Positions 19,319-29,339 of a DNA stretch of 32,280 nucleotides are shown one piece after another. The notes under the pieces were generated by a model. The model was not told the origin of the DNA and searched no databases. It saw only the letters and a list, made by a program, of their open reading frames with translations. Position 1 is the first letter of the stretch. Every line of letters begins with the position of its first letter. Source of the stretch: Cladochytrium replicatum. Taxonomy: Eukaryota; Chytridiomycota; Chytridiomycetes; Cladochytriales; Cladochytriaceae. A program made the translations under genes and the position numbers. The DNA is taken from positions 1 through 32,280 of the forward strand of contig JAHLKD010000165.1 of NCBI GenBank assembly GCA_025526935.1, in the 5' to 3' direction.

Positions 19319-20719
19319 TTGCTGCTGCTGTTGCTGCTGCTGTTGCTGCTGCTGTTGCTGCTGCTGTTGCTGCTGCTGTTGCTGCATCGACGGTGCCGGC
19401 ACCTTCATCTGTGCAAATTGTAACTGTTGCTGCATCTGCCTCATCTGGAGCTGTTGCCTAGCTAGATCGCCACCTGGTGACATCGCACCAGCGGATAGCG
19501 ACGGCTCGCTCTGTGCAGCGTTTCCGATAACCACCAAAGAAGCCGCCCGGTTCACTGACGCAACAAATACTCTCTGGTTGGGAACCTCGATGACCGTCCC
19601 GGGATTGCGTAAGGTGATTCTGATGGACAGATAATGCTCGATTTCAACGAGCCGATTCTGACCCCAGATTCCGGAAGGGTTCACCATCGGGGCGGGCGGC
19701 ACCGTGATCAGATGCGTCTGCCTGATGCAGAAATCGAACGGTTGCTCCTCCTTCAACGTCCATTCGACCACCCGCTTCATCCCCTTCACTCTCAATTTTT
19801 TCGATGATGCGCCTTGCGCCTTCGAGGCCGCCGCCGCAACGGTAAACCTCTCGACGAGAGAAACACAAATATCTTGTATCATAACGTTATCTAATCGTGG
19901 TACAACAGTGAAAGTGACGTTGAACGAGTCCTCCGGACCCAAAAATGTACGGTCCACTTCGATATCGTACTCGACCGGGAGCGGCGGGTATACATTCTGG
20001 TTCAGCCAGCGATGGGGAGTTTGGTGGACCAATGACAACAGTGTCTCCTGATTCCACATTGTCATGGGCGCCATCAAGAACGGTTCTTCCCTCTCCTCTG
20101 TGGTGAACTCGTCGCCCACGAGCGAATTTTCTCTGAATTTAACAATGAGTCTGTAGTACGTCTCCCCAGCAAACGAGCTCGCTTCGATCGGACGTCTGTC
20201 CATGACGATTGGATCCATCCCAGCCGCGCGCGCAAGCTGCTCCGCCGCAGGATTTCTCGACGCAGAGCTCGTTGTGTCGTCCTCCTGCAATGGGGCGCCG
20301 TTCCGAATGTCCGAGTCCAGAAAACAGGAAGGGAGCAGGTTCTCGGGGAGCAATAGGGCAAAGTCGTACTCGTACTCTCCCGGTCGAAAGTGCACTGGCT
20401 CGTGCGGGAGAGCGGGTCGAGCGGTGTGGATGCCTCCAGCCTTTCCAGGGTGCGTGAGTTGGATGTCGGATGGGACGGAGCAAAGGATCTCCGAGTCGGC
20501 AGTTTCGCGGACGTATGTGCGGGTCAGTCCCTCAAAGACGATGCGGAGACCCTGAATGGTTCTGGTGTAGCCCATGACAGGGACACCATTATTGAGGGTG
20601 GGGCGGATTTTGAGTCGTACCCGTCCACGGAGCTCCAGGGGACCTCTGCCGTTCAAGCCGATGAAGAGAGAACTTCGGCCATCGAGAGGCAGGATGACAA
20701 CGCTGATGCCTTCCGACAT
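15890..20719 (-). CDS. Large arrestin-fold protein with polyglutamine tract
   Basis: Two-exon model, 1587 aa: exon 20719-18005, intron 18004-17939 (66 bp, GTAAGT...TTGTAG, phase 0), exon 17938-15890. Joining the exons turns two adjacent long frames into one protein. Residues 1-230 fit an arrestin N-domain (LELRGRVRLKI, then PGEYEYDFALLLPENLLPSCF near 110-135). Residues 235-400 fit the C-domain (PVEYDIEVDRTFLGPEDSFNV to RITLRNPGTVIEV). The rest is low complexity: Gln-rich 420-500 with 40 consecutive Gln (446-485), then Ser/Pro/Gln-rich segments with PPPPTSQPPPP soon after the splice (about 925), and an acidic segment followed by RWKVRLTF near 1335. Alpha-arrestins commonly act as adaptors for ubiquitin ligases in membrane-protein trafficking; I saw no clear PPxY motif. 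Its start is 763 bp from the MMTAG2-like gene, in divergent orientation. Confidence 0.85.
19265..19384 (-). repeat. 40-codon CAG/CAA tract (polyglutamine)
   Basis: 120 nt of uninterrupted Gln codons in the arrestin-like gene. Most of the tract follows a 12-bp period CAACAGCAGCAG, so every fourth codon is CAA. The antisense frame reads poly-Ala/Val and is a shadow. Such tracts are often length-polymorphic. Confidence 0.97.
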
Positions 20720-21482
20720 TGGGTTGTTGAACGAGGGTGCGTGATGTGGAGAGCCGAAGTGGGTCTCTGTTGGGCGTTGTTTGTCTGGGCGCTTTGGTGC
20801 GGAATGTCCTTTGTTGTTCCCTCCGTTTCGCTGAGGGGTAAGCGTTGGTTTTTCGAGTTGTCGTTTGGAATCACTGAAAAAAAGTCATAATGGTCCGGGT
20901 ATGTTGGTATGTGGTGGGGTCGTCTTGGAGCGAAGGAAAGGAGTCTAAATATAACGAACCGGAATGAAGGAGTCCGCACTGAGATAATGGTAGAGATAAG
21001 AAGGCTCGGTCAGTGTCCGTTGCAAGAGGGGAAGGCAATTTTTACACGAAGGCACGCTCACCTCCCAGGGGCAGGAAGCAAGGAGCAGGCAAGATTCGTC
21101 GCACACGTCCGCCAGGGTCCAGCGCAGCAGCCCAGTGGGTGGGTGGGGTGGGCAACCAAACAGGGGGATGGAAATGTTACTAGTACGCCAGCTAGCCAGC
21201 TACAGCTACAGCTACAGCTACAGCTACAGCTACAGCAACAGAAAGTAGAGTGACGCCAGTGAAACAACAGCGGTATTGTTGTTAAACGACCAACAACCCT
21301 GTTGATAAACAACAATAACAACAATAGTAATAGGGGGACATCAGCGGGTTTCTTATTATTATAATTATTATCACTGTTTACAACGTGGTGTGATGTGATG
21401 TGATCAGGGACTGTTGCCTCAGGTACTGTGGCTCAGGCCAATTACTATTACTATAGCAACCATCACGTGCTGCCCGTCGGAG
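20720..21482. promoter_or_regulatory. Divergent promoter region with AGCTAC microsatellite
   Basis: 763 bp separating the start codons of the arrestin-like gene (minus) and the MMTAG2-like gene (plus), so it should hold both promoters. A hexanucleotide repeat (AGCTAC, about 6.5 units) lies at 21198-21237. I see no certain TATA box. Confidence 0.5.
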
Positions 21483-22705
21483 ATGTTTGGCAACCACCAG
21501 ATAAGTGCGTGGTGACCATTGAAGAACCGAATGGCACTGGACTGACCGGGTTGTCAACAGGAGAAGGCTCGCGGGGCGGTCAGGGTCTATTCACTTGGAC
21601 AGGTATGCTTCGCTCCCATTTTCAATCCTTTACTGATGTTTTGCAGATGTGAAGGAGGATAAGGTGCCTCTTCATGCTCCTCTGTTGCTCTCGATTCTCA
21701 CTCGCTTGACCTTGAATAGCACCGAGAAAACTATCTCGGCCACTCGCTCATGGCTCCGGTCGGCCGTTGGCAAAAGGTATCTTGCTATCTTCCCTTACCT
21801 GTTCCCAATATTTATCCTCTTGTCACCAGAACAAGGATCTCCTCTGGTACAAGAAAGACTCCGGTGTCGTGCCCCCCACAGACCCATCTGCCCTCGCAGA
21901 CATTCCAAAGGACGAAATCCTGTTAATCAAACAGCAGGAAGCCGATGCCCTTGCAAACCTGCTCAGCGGCGGATCGATCGCCGCAAAACAACGCGGTCTC
22001 AACACTGGGAAGAATCAGGTCACGGCGGCAGAAATTCGCAATTTGGTCATGCGGGATCTTGGTGGTGCAGGAGAGAGCGGAGGAGCTGCACCAGAGCAAG
22101 AGGAGTTGGGTCTGGGAAAAGGGTTGGGTTTCGGGAGGTATGTGCATGTAAAAAGCAGTAACGTCGACCCTGTGCTGATCCCTGTCGTTAGGAACCAGTA
22201 TGTTTCGCAGAACGCGGATGGGAAGTGGGACCGTGCGCGCGATCCGGGCTCCAACGCACCGACGTCGTCCACCTCAGCCAACCCACAGTCCCACAACGAC
22301 ACTGTCGCAATCTCATCAAAAGATGACTCGTCGAACAGGAAGAAGGAGAAGAAAGATAAGAAGGAGAAAAAGGAGAAGAAAGTGAAGAAGGACAAGAAGG
22401 ATAAGAAGGAAAAGAAAGATAAGAAGAAGAGGAAGCTTCGATCACCGTCGAGGGAATCTGTGGATAATGGAAAAGGGTCTCATAAAAGGAGGCGTGACGT
22501 TGAGCGCGAAACAACCGCCCATCGAACAGATCGCAGTCCGGATGAGCGAGATCGCAGGAACAGGGATCGTAGTCGTAGTCGCGATCGGAGCGGAGATCGT
22601 CGAGAAACTAGTGACGGGTACCGATCTCGAAGAAGGGTATCTGATGACCGCGACGACCAACGACGTGAGTGGCGGAACCAAAGTCCACCACGAAACAGAT
22701 CTTGA
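21483..22705 (+). CDS. MMTAG2: MMTAG2-like nuclear protein (MMtag domain)
   Basis: Five-exon model, 337 aa: 21483-21504, 21561-21602, 21647-21663, 21720-21776, 21830-22705; introns of 56, 44, 56 and 53 bp, all GT...AG and in phase. The spliced N-terminus reads MFGNHQI..GSRGGQGLFTW, then DVKEDKHRENYLGHSLMAP and VGRWQKNKDLLWYKK. This is the conserved start of metazoan MMTAG2/C1orf35 (MFG..RGG.DQF.W, RENYLG.SLMAPVGRWQK), so the splicing is strongly supported. About residues 200-240 are Lys-rich (KKEKKDKKEKK) and the tail is Arg/Ser/Asp-rich (RDRSRSRDRSGDR), as in nuclear RNA-associated proteins. Its molecular role is poorly known. An alternative start at 21428 without intron 1 is also open, but it lacks the MFG start. 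Fungal homologues outside early lineages are, as far as I know, scarce. Confidence 0.88.
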
Positions 22706-24380
22706 AGTAGCCAAAATCATATATTGTATCGTTTGTCTTTAACAAACACAATTATCTTTGAAACGTTCTTATGTCCCAATGATGGAGCCATAATCAGAAC
22801 TTCTTCTCTCGTCAAGACTTTCTCACTCCTAATTGGAAACCAAATCCTCTGGATCAGTATATATCCTTTTATTAGGCACCTCAATTCAACAACCCCTTTT
22901 GATGGCACGCTAAAGTACAATTATATATTTGCACACTTCCAGAGGTACTGTTAGTGAAATGTATGAAAGGCCATATCAGGGATTTGTGCTTCTCCAGGCA
23001 AGTTGCTGGTGTAAAGTCAAAGAAATACAGAAGTTTGAAATGAGGACTGAGGCAGAAGCACTGGCAAGATGTTTGATCACTGTGGCACCATCAAATGGTC
23101 AAATCAGCAAGAGTTACTCTTGATATGCGCTACCGATTTCAGTTTCACAACTGTAGACCTAGAAACGCGTCTATAATCTCAAATAATGTTCTTTTTTTGC
23201 ACATACAGTGTAAGTAAGCATACCAATCATCGATCGTATCCACAGAGCATGCCATAGTGCAAATTACACTGTAAAAGGACTTTAACCTAACATTTCACTC
23301 CAGATGTTCTCTCAAGTTTATGTGGAGTAGCATTCCGCAATGCTTTGGTCTATAGTTATAATACTGAAATTAGAAGCTCATTTCATGAGTAACTACGCAA
23401 CATGCCACTGAAACGCATCCTATAGCAATAAATACCACAACAACAGTACACCAACCATAATAAATGATTGGGAGCCTGCAGCAAGGCGGAAAAAACATCA
23501 GACACTTCACCCAAGTCCCATAACTGTCTACTTGCACCAACGCAACACGATCGCTAGGGCTCTTCTATTTCCCTTACATATCGAATATAGTCACAAAACT
23601 TCACACTAGCGACACTGAGGGGCAATTTACCAGAGACATCTGGGACAAGTTCATACGTAATCATACATTACATGAAAGAACTGGCATTCCTAACTATTGG
23701 TCATGAAGACATCCCCCTTTACTCATTGGAATCTATTAGAGTTCTGTGAGTGATCGCGTGTTTGAGAAAGAATGTGCTGCTAATCAGTTTGCTGCTGACA
23801 GTTATATCATACTCGAGTACATCTCGTACAGTATTAATGCAAGGTACTACTACATACTTATTTCTCATGGAGAATATGTCATTGTAGCCAAGATTATAGC
23901 TAATCTTCATGTTCTGCTCACCATGGTTATAGTGATCAATCTCTGGGATCTATATCTCTCTATTCGAAAGAATAATGTTTATATAAGATATTCCTATAAA
24001 TCTATTGTCACAGGTTAATTATAATGGCCGAAACAACAGTATATTTGAATTGTTGCACAATTCAAAGAGCCTGTGGTGATAGAGATTTCGGTGCGGCTGT
24101 GACCTAAGAGCGTCATTGGAGAAACAAGAAACTCTGCACATACACACACCAACCTGAGGACTATCTCTAGCGTAAGTCCCAGATCAGCAGCACTTAAACT
24201 GATCAAATCACACACCCTCAAATCAAACTTTGACACAATAGTTATTGCCGCAAGGCGCTTCCCCGATCAACACCAGATCAGCAGTAGGTGGGTTCGCTTG
24301 CTCCTAGTGTTCGGACTTAGCCTTGCAGATTGCTGTAGAAGCAAGGACAGTTACTTGAAGATTACTTACTTTCAGGAGAC
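22706..24380. other. AT-rich intergenic region, no supported gene
   Basis: Starts with the MMTAG2-like 3' UTR. A slightly less AT-rich patch at 22,950-23,122 is open on the plus strand (QGFVLLQASCWCKV) but has no recognisable domain or start. A 90-codon frame at 23746-24018 has AT-driven composition. No tRNA or other RNA gene seen. Confidence 0.5.
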
Positions 24381-24410
24381 AGGTTGACAGTTGGTGCTCC
24401 ATACAGGGAG
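24381..24410 (+). promoter_or_regulatory. Possible gypsy LTR end and primer-binding site
   Basis: GGTTGACA (ending 24389) followed two bases later by TGGTGCTCCATAC (24392) resembles an LTR end and a tRNA-complementary primer site beginning TGG. It lies about 200 bp before a gag-like frame. No partner LTR is in the window. Confidence 0.35.
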
Positions 24411-24490
24411 TTTGTCGAGACCAATTTGTCTAGGATCCCAGGACAATTGAATTCAATTTAATTTCGCTGTTTCTAGATTTTCTAAGCTGA

Positions 24491-26531
24491 TTGGATCTTC
24501 TTTTGAGACATCTGTGTCGACAACACAGTTTTGAGGAGATCGAGTATAGAGACAAGGTTTCTACATCTTCTGGACTGCTGAGATTTTTGACGATGTCATC
24601 AGGAACACAAAAGCATGAGTGGGTTGTTTTGAATGGTACGAATTATCCAGCATTTCGAAACAGTTATCGTAGACTTGCGAGAAAAGAGAAATGGACTAAC
24701 AAGGAAGATATTAATGACATTCTTGGATACGTTGAAGAAGATTATGTTGATATAATTCAAGGAGTTGTCAATGATGTAGTGCGAGCGCAACAGATAGAGC
24801 GAAAGCACAGGCTGGAGGTCTAGGACCTACAACACCTGGTGGATCTACTGTTATTCCTACTATCCCATATGACGATAATGATGTGAATTGTTTTGGTACT
24901 AATTAGATACGATCTTCAAACATAAAGACCTACTTGGGATGATGTTAAGTCATTATCAATGGTTGCTGGAGAATCAGCTACTGGGTTTGTAACCAGGTTC
25001 GAGAGATTGATGAAATCTATTGGAAATACCATTGCTGGCGATCAATATTGACTTCTCAAAGAATTCTTACTTCATGACGTTTCATTGTATAAGAATGTTT
25101 TAGCAATTTTGAAACGAAAAAGAATGAGGAGAAGAATACAACTTATGATCAGCCAAAAAAGCTGCATTTTCAGAGTAAGTTGATGAAAATGATAAGATCA
25201 ATGATGAGAGGAAGAAAATTGATATACGTTCTGTTAGTCAAATGCCTCCTTTACGTCAAAACAGTAGTTTGACGCCATTAATTAGTATTGAGTAATTAAG
25301 CCTAATGGGACTAATTGTAATGTTCACTCTCAACCTTGACCAATTCCTGGTGTTAGGTCCACCAGTTACTAAAGAATTCTTCGAAGTTATGTCATCATTA
25401 GAGAAAAGAATGACAGAATTGAATTTGAATCTGCTGAAAATTCAGAGGAAACACAACCTATTGTGAATAATTATAGTTCTACAATTCAAATTCCTATTAA
25501 GAGACAACAGAATGAGCAGTGTGCTCGTGTGAGACAAATTGAGACTTCAAAGAAACACATGAAGAACGCTTGTGAGCATTTAACGAGATAAGAATGAAGG
25601 AAAGATTGCCATTGGAGAAGATAATCATATTTATCACCCTGGAGAAGGTGATTATGTTGGAGAAAAAGTTAAGCCTAACGGGAAACAAGGTGGCATGAAA
25701 GCATTTATTGATGCAAGATATGGAACTACTATTACTGGATTAAGCACTATCGCATCAATTTCTATTCAAAATAGGTATGAGGGAAATGTAAATTCAATAA
25801 AAGTCAAAACGGAAATACATTGGGGAGAAGTTGATTCCAAACGTACTTGGCGTCAACATGATGACCCAAAAGAAGACACTTCACAAACCAATAAAAAGAT
25901 GAAAAGAAAGAAGGTATACAAAACCCAGAAATTCTTGTAGATGAAAAAAATAAGGCCGAAAAAATTACACCTAAACGGATTTTAAGGTCGAAAACCATAC
26001 CCAAAGAAGATAAGATTATAGAGATTGCGTCAGATAAGAAGAATTCTCTTGTTATTAATGAAATTTCAGATCCAATGGATTCTGATCATGCCTTAGTTGA
26101 TGGAGAAACTCAAACTGATGCAAAAATTAAGAAACCTCGACAATTTCGTAGATCATCTGAAATAGAAGATGATCTTGATGCACTTCTTGAAAGTATACTT
26201 GATATGAAATCTCCTTTATCTATTCGAGAAACAATTGCACATATTCCTGACCACAGAAGCAAACTTCTGAATAAAATGAAGCAAAAGAGAATTCCTTTTG
26301 AAAAAATTGAAGAGATTTTGCAAGATGAAGAGAGTAAGATTGTGAATTCAATCTCATCGAGTGTAGAGGAATTACTTCCAAACAAAGCCAAGAGCACAAT
26401 TTAGGCAAACAATACATTAACGTTAAAGAAGTCGTCAATTACTGATAATGAACTTGGAGATGGCACTTATAGAGTATCCTCAGTATCTTCAGAGAATTCT
26501 CCAGAATTGCAAGGGAAACATGCTTCTGTCT
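24491..26531 (+). pseudogene. Decayed Ty3/gypsy gag region
   Basis: AT-rich stretch with many stops and frameshifts. From Met 24593 a Gag-like start is readable (EWVVLNGTNYPAFRN, DILGYVEEDYVDIIQ). At about 25,540-25,700 the sequence recalls a zinc-knuckle tail (HMKNACEHL) followed by NEGKIAIGEDNHIYHPGEG, then GGMKAFIDARY, as in fungal gypsy polyproteins. At 26,075-26,404 SPLSIRETIAHIPDHRSKLL matches the segment that precedes the protease in such elements. Reverse transcriptase and integrase are absent: the element is cut at 26531/26532 by hAT copy B. Non-functional. Confidence 0.6.
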
Positions 26532-26761
26532 GTGTTTGTCTGGGGACCCGCCGGGTCACTGACGGGTACAAAGGGAATACCCAGACCCGAAGTGGTTGAA
26601 ACCCGTACCCGACCCTGACCCGCCAGGTTTTTGCTGCCCAGGAGAGGATTGATTGAATTTTGAGTTAGACCACGGATATTTACATGAATACTTTGTGTCT
26701 GTGTGGACAGTGTGTATTTTAGAAACACTATCGTAAAAAGAAACAAAACTCCACTGAGCAA

Positions 26762-28441
26762 TCACAAGTTGATAGGTGGAACAGCCCAAATCAGCTTCTG
26801 TATCTGGTTCATATCGTCAGAGTCCCATCCACCAATGGTTACGTCCTTCCCCAACCCAGTCCTGATGAACCGATCGATGTCGTCATTTGAAAGCATGAAA
26901 TCCTTGGCTAAACCTGTCTTCCAAGGTTTCCAATCCACCTCAGGGAGCGTTATGGACGAAAGATGCCCGATGTATGCCGTCCAGAACCTTAGCCACTCAG
27001 AAGGATATGCATCCACTAATGCCCTGAACATGCGATAGATAGTGGCAGACGTACTTAGCGAATTATTGTGCCGTATCCAGTTTCCGAGCAAACGTGCACC
27101 CTAAGAAGTGTAAGGCTGCTCCGAGAACTGCTACTTGAAGTTGATATTCGGCTTGAGCGGTCGTCTGATTCAACAAATATGGGCCGTAAAACTTCATTTC
27201 GGGAGAGGACTTCGTAGTTTACATTGACGTACTTGATTGATGGTGGAAGAGACGGCAATTTAAGGTCATAAATAACCTCATTGATCTTATGCATCTGGAA
27301 GCAGATACCCTGGATGACCTCTTTCACCAAAAGGATAGCCGTACGACGATGCTGCTGCAGGCTAAGCAATGCAAGGGAACTCGTTGGAGAACTGGTTCAA
27401 TGTACCTTCGGAATTCTACCAATCCCCTTGATAGCCGACGATATGCTTATTAGGCCGCCTGTTGATGTTGGCGCCGCAGGTGCTGCAGCTTCTGAATGAC
27501 CAGCCTGTCGTTTCAGAGCAGCAAGCTCTCCCTCCAGGGCGGTCACACGTGATTTCCATTGTGAAATCTCCTGGGAAGTTGCCTGCTTCTCCCTTTCCAT
27601 TGCAGCGGTGATCTCCCTGAATCTTGCTCTCTTCGTGCTCGCCGTGCTGAATCAATGCACCCGCCCTGCCCAATTCATCAATGAGAGCCTTCTCTCGCAC
27701 TTCTGCTGCGATGCGGGTCCTTCTCTCGTTCATTGCAGTCTCTTCAAGATCTTTTGTCATGTTCAACAGTCGTTCTGACTGTTTGAGGACCTGTTTTGTC
27801 CTTTCACGGTCCTCATCTGCTCGTTTGATGGTCGCTTGGAACTCGTCAACCTTTGCAGTGACGGGCATTCCTCTGTAAATGCCGTACTTGTGTCCCTGCC
27901 GCCTGTAAAAGTCCAGAAATGTTGTTTCCTTCTGAAAGGAAGAGCTTTTCAAGCACTCCATACGATAGGCGTTTGCTGCTGTTATGAACTCCGTTCGTCC
28001 ACTGCATTCATCGTGAACTTCGTTCAGGGCTTGACGAACTAGCTTGCTGTCAGAGTTAAGTCGGTCGATCAACCCTTGAAGAACAAATCTTGGGCCGCAT
28101 TCATCACGATTTGTTTGACAGTTGCTGATGAAGTCCTCCGAGTCGTAGCTGTGGCCGCTCGCTTTGAATTTTCGATACCAAAGTCGTATGTCTGAAGCAG
28201 GACAGAGTCCGTCGATGAGCAAATAGTCAGCATCCCCTTTAGTACCACGTCGCGCCGGTTTCTTTGAAGGAGCTGTCGATTTGACATCTGTCGATTTGAC
28301 ATCAAGGCCAACTTCTGCTTCTTCCACTTCAGAACCCGATGCCAGAGATGTTTCAGGTGCAGTCACAGGTTCTGCACTTGATTCTCTTTCAGATGATGGT
28401 CTGGATTGTTTTAACGCTCGCTTCTTTGTAGTTCGAGGCAT
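26762..28441 (-). pseudogene. Second ORF of the hAT element (coiled-coil protein), copy B, three disabling changes
   Basis: Same protein as at 5992-7674. The first 270 or so codons are intact and have Arg where copy A has its stop at codon 127. Then come a 2-bp deletion near 27629, a CGA-to-TGA stop at 27399-27397, and a 1-bp deletion near 27090. Because the lesions differ from copy A, comparison shows what the undamaged frame of about 560 codons was. The N-terminal basic segment, coiled coil and Trp-rich C-terminus are otherwise nearly identical. Confidence 0.78.
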
Positions 28442-28589
28442 GGTGTTTGTACTCTTTGTCGTGGGAAGATACTGGCCCGGTGTTCTTAGCCGGAATGTTA
28501 CAGGAATGTATGCTATAATACTTCCCTGACACTATAGTTTTCTACCCGATCTGAAAATAATAATAAGCTAGGGAAGAAACTGGCTAGTA

Positions 28590-28860
28590 ACATTGATAGA
28601 GAGGATTCTGTCCGGGTGGACAGAATCTTATTTGCTAGTAAAATTGATAGAGAGGTTAGCTGTACTTGATAGAGATCACTGAAGTACCGTCAATGAGTTG
28701 AGAAAGTGTCCGGGTGGACAGAATCTTATTGCTAGTAACATTAATAGAGAGGTTAGCTGTACCTGATAGAAATTACTGAAGTACCGTCAATGAGTTGAGA
28801 AAGTGTCCGGGGGGACAGAATCCTATTCTACCCAGACAGACACAGTGACACTCAGTCTCC
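28590..28860 (+). repeat. Inverted satellite units, hAT copy B
   Basis: Equivalent of 5579-5850. Begins with a palindrome at 28606-28629 with 10-bp arms GATTCTGTCC and GGACAGAATC around GGGT, then two units, then the spacer containing CAGTGACACTCAGTCTCCC. Confidence 0.85.
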
Positions 28861-29330
28861 CAGATTTCTGTCCACCCGGACACTTTCTCAACTCATTGAC
28901 AGTACTTCAGTAATCTCTATCAGGTACAGCTAACCTCTCTACAAATACTACTAGCAATAGGATTCTGTCCACCCGGACACTTTCTCAACTCATTGACGGT
29001 ACTTCAGTGATCTCTACCCAATACAACTAACCTCTCTATCAATGTTACTAGCAATAGGATTCTGTCCACCCGGACACTTTCTCAACTCATTGACGGTACT
29101 TCAGTGATCTCTATCAAGTACAGCTAACCTCTCTAATAATGTTACTAGCAATAAGATTCTGTCCACCCGGACACTTTCTCAACTCATTGACGGTACTTCA
29201 CTGATACTTCACTGATCTCGATCAAGTACAACCAACCTCTCTACAAATACTACTTGTAATAGGATTCTGTCCAGGCAGTCGCTTTCTCAAATCCTGGACG
29301 GTACTTCAACAGATGAACAGTCTAAACAAC
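28861..29330 (-). repeat. 97-bp satellite array, hAT copy B, about 5 units
   Basis: Units read in the transposase direction, ending 10 bp after the transposase stop. The unit nearest the transposase is the diverged CGACTGCCTGGACAG type, as in copy A (3993). Five units here against about 17 in copy A. Confidence 0.88.
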
Positions 29331-29339
29331 AATTTATAT

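Noticed and set aside
19201-19461. Plus-strand poly-Ala/Val frame of 86 codons
   Set aside because: Antisense of the polyglutamine tract in the arrestin-like gene.
23746-24018. 90-codon plus-strand frame
   Set aside because: AT-rich composition (Tyr, Ile, Ser), no domain, no neighbour support; likely chance.
24240-24330. Possible tRNA in the segment around GGTGGGTTCGCTTGC
   Set aside because: No pairing acceptor stem or A box at proper distance; more likely part of the retroelement LTR.
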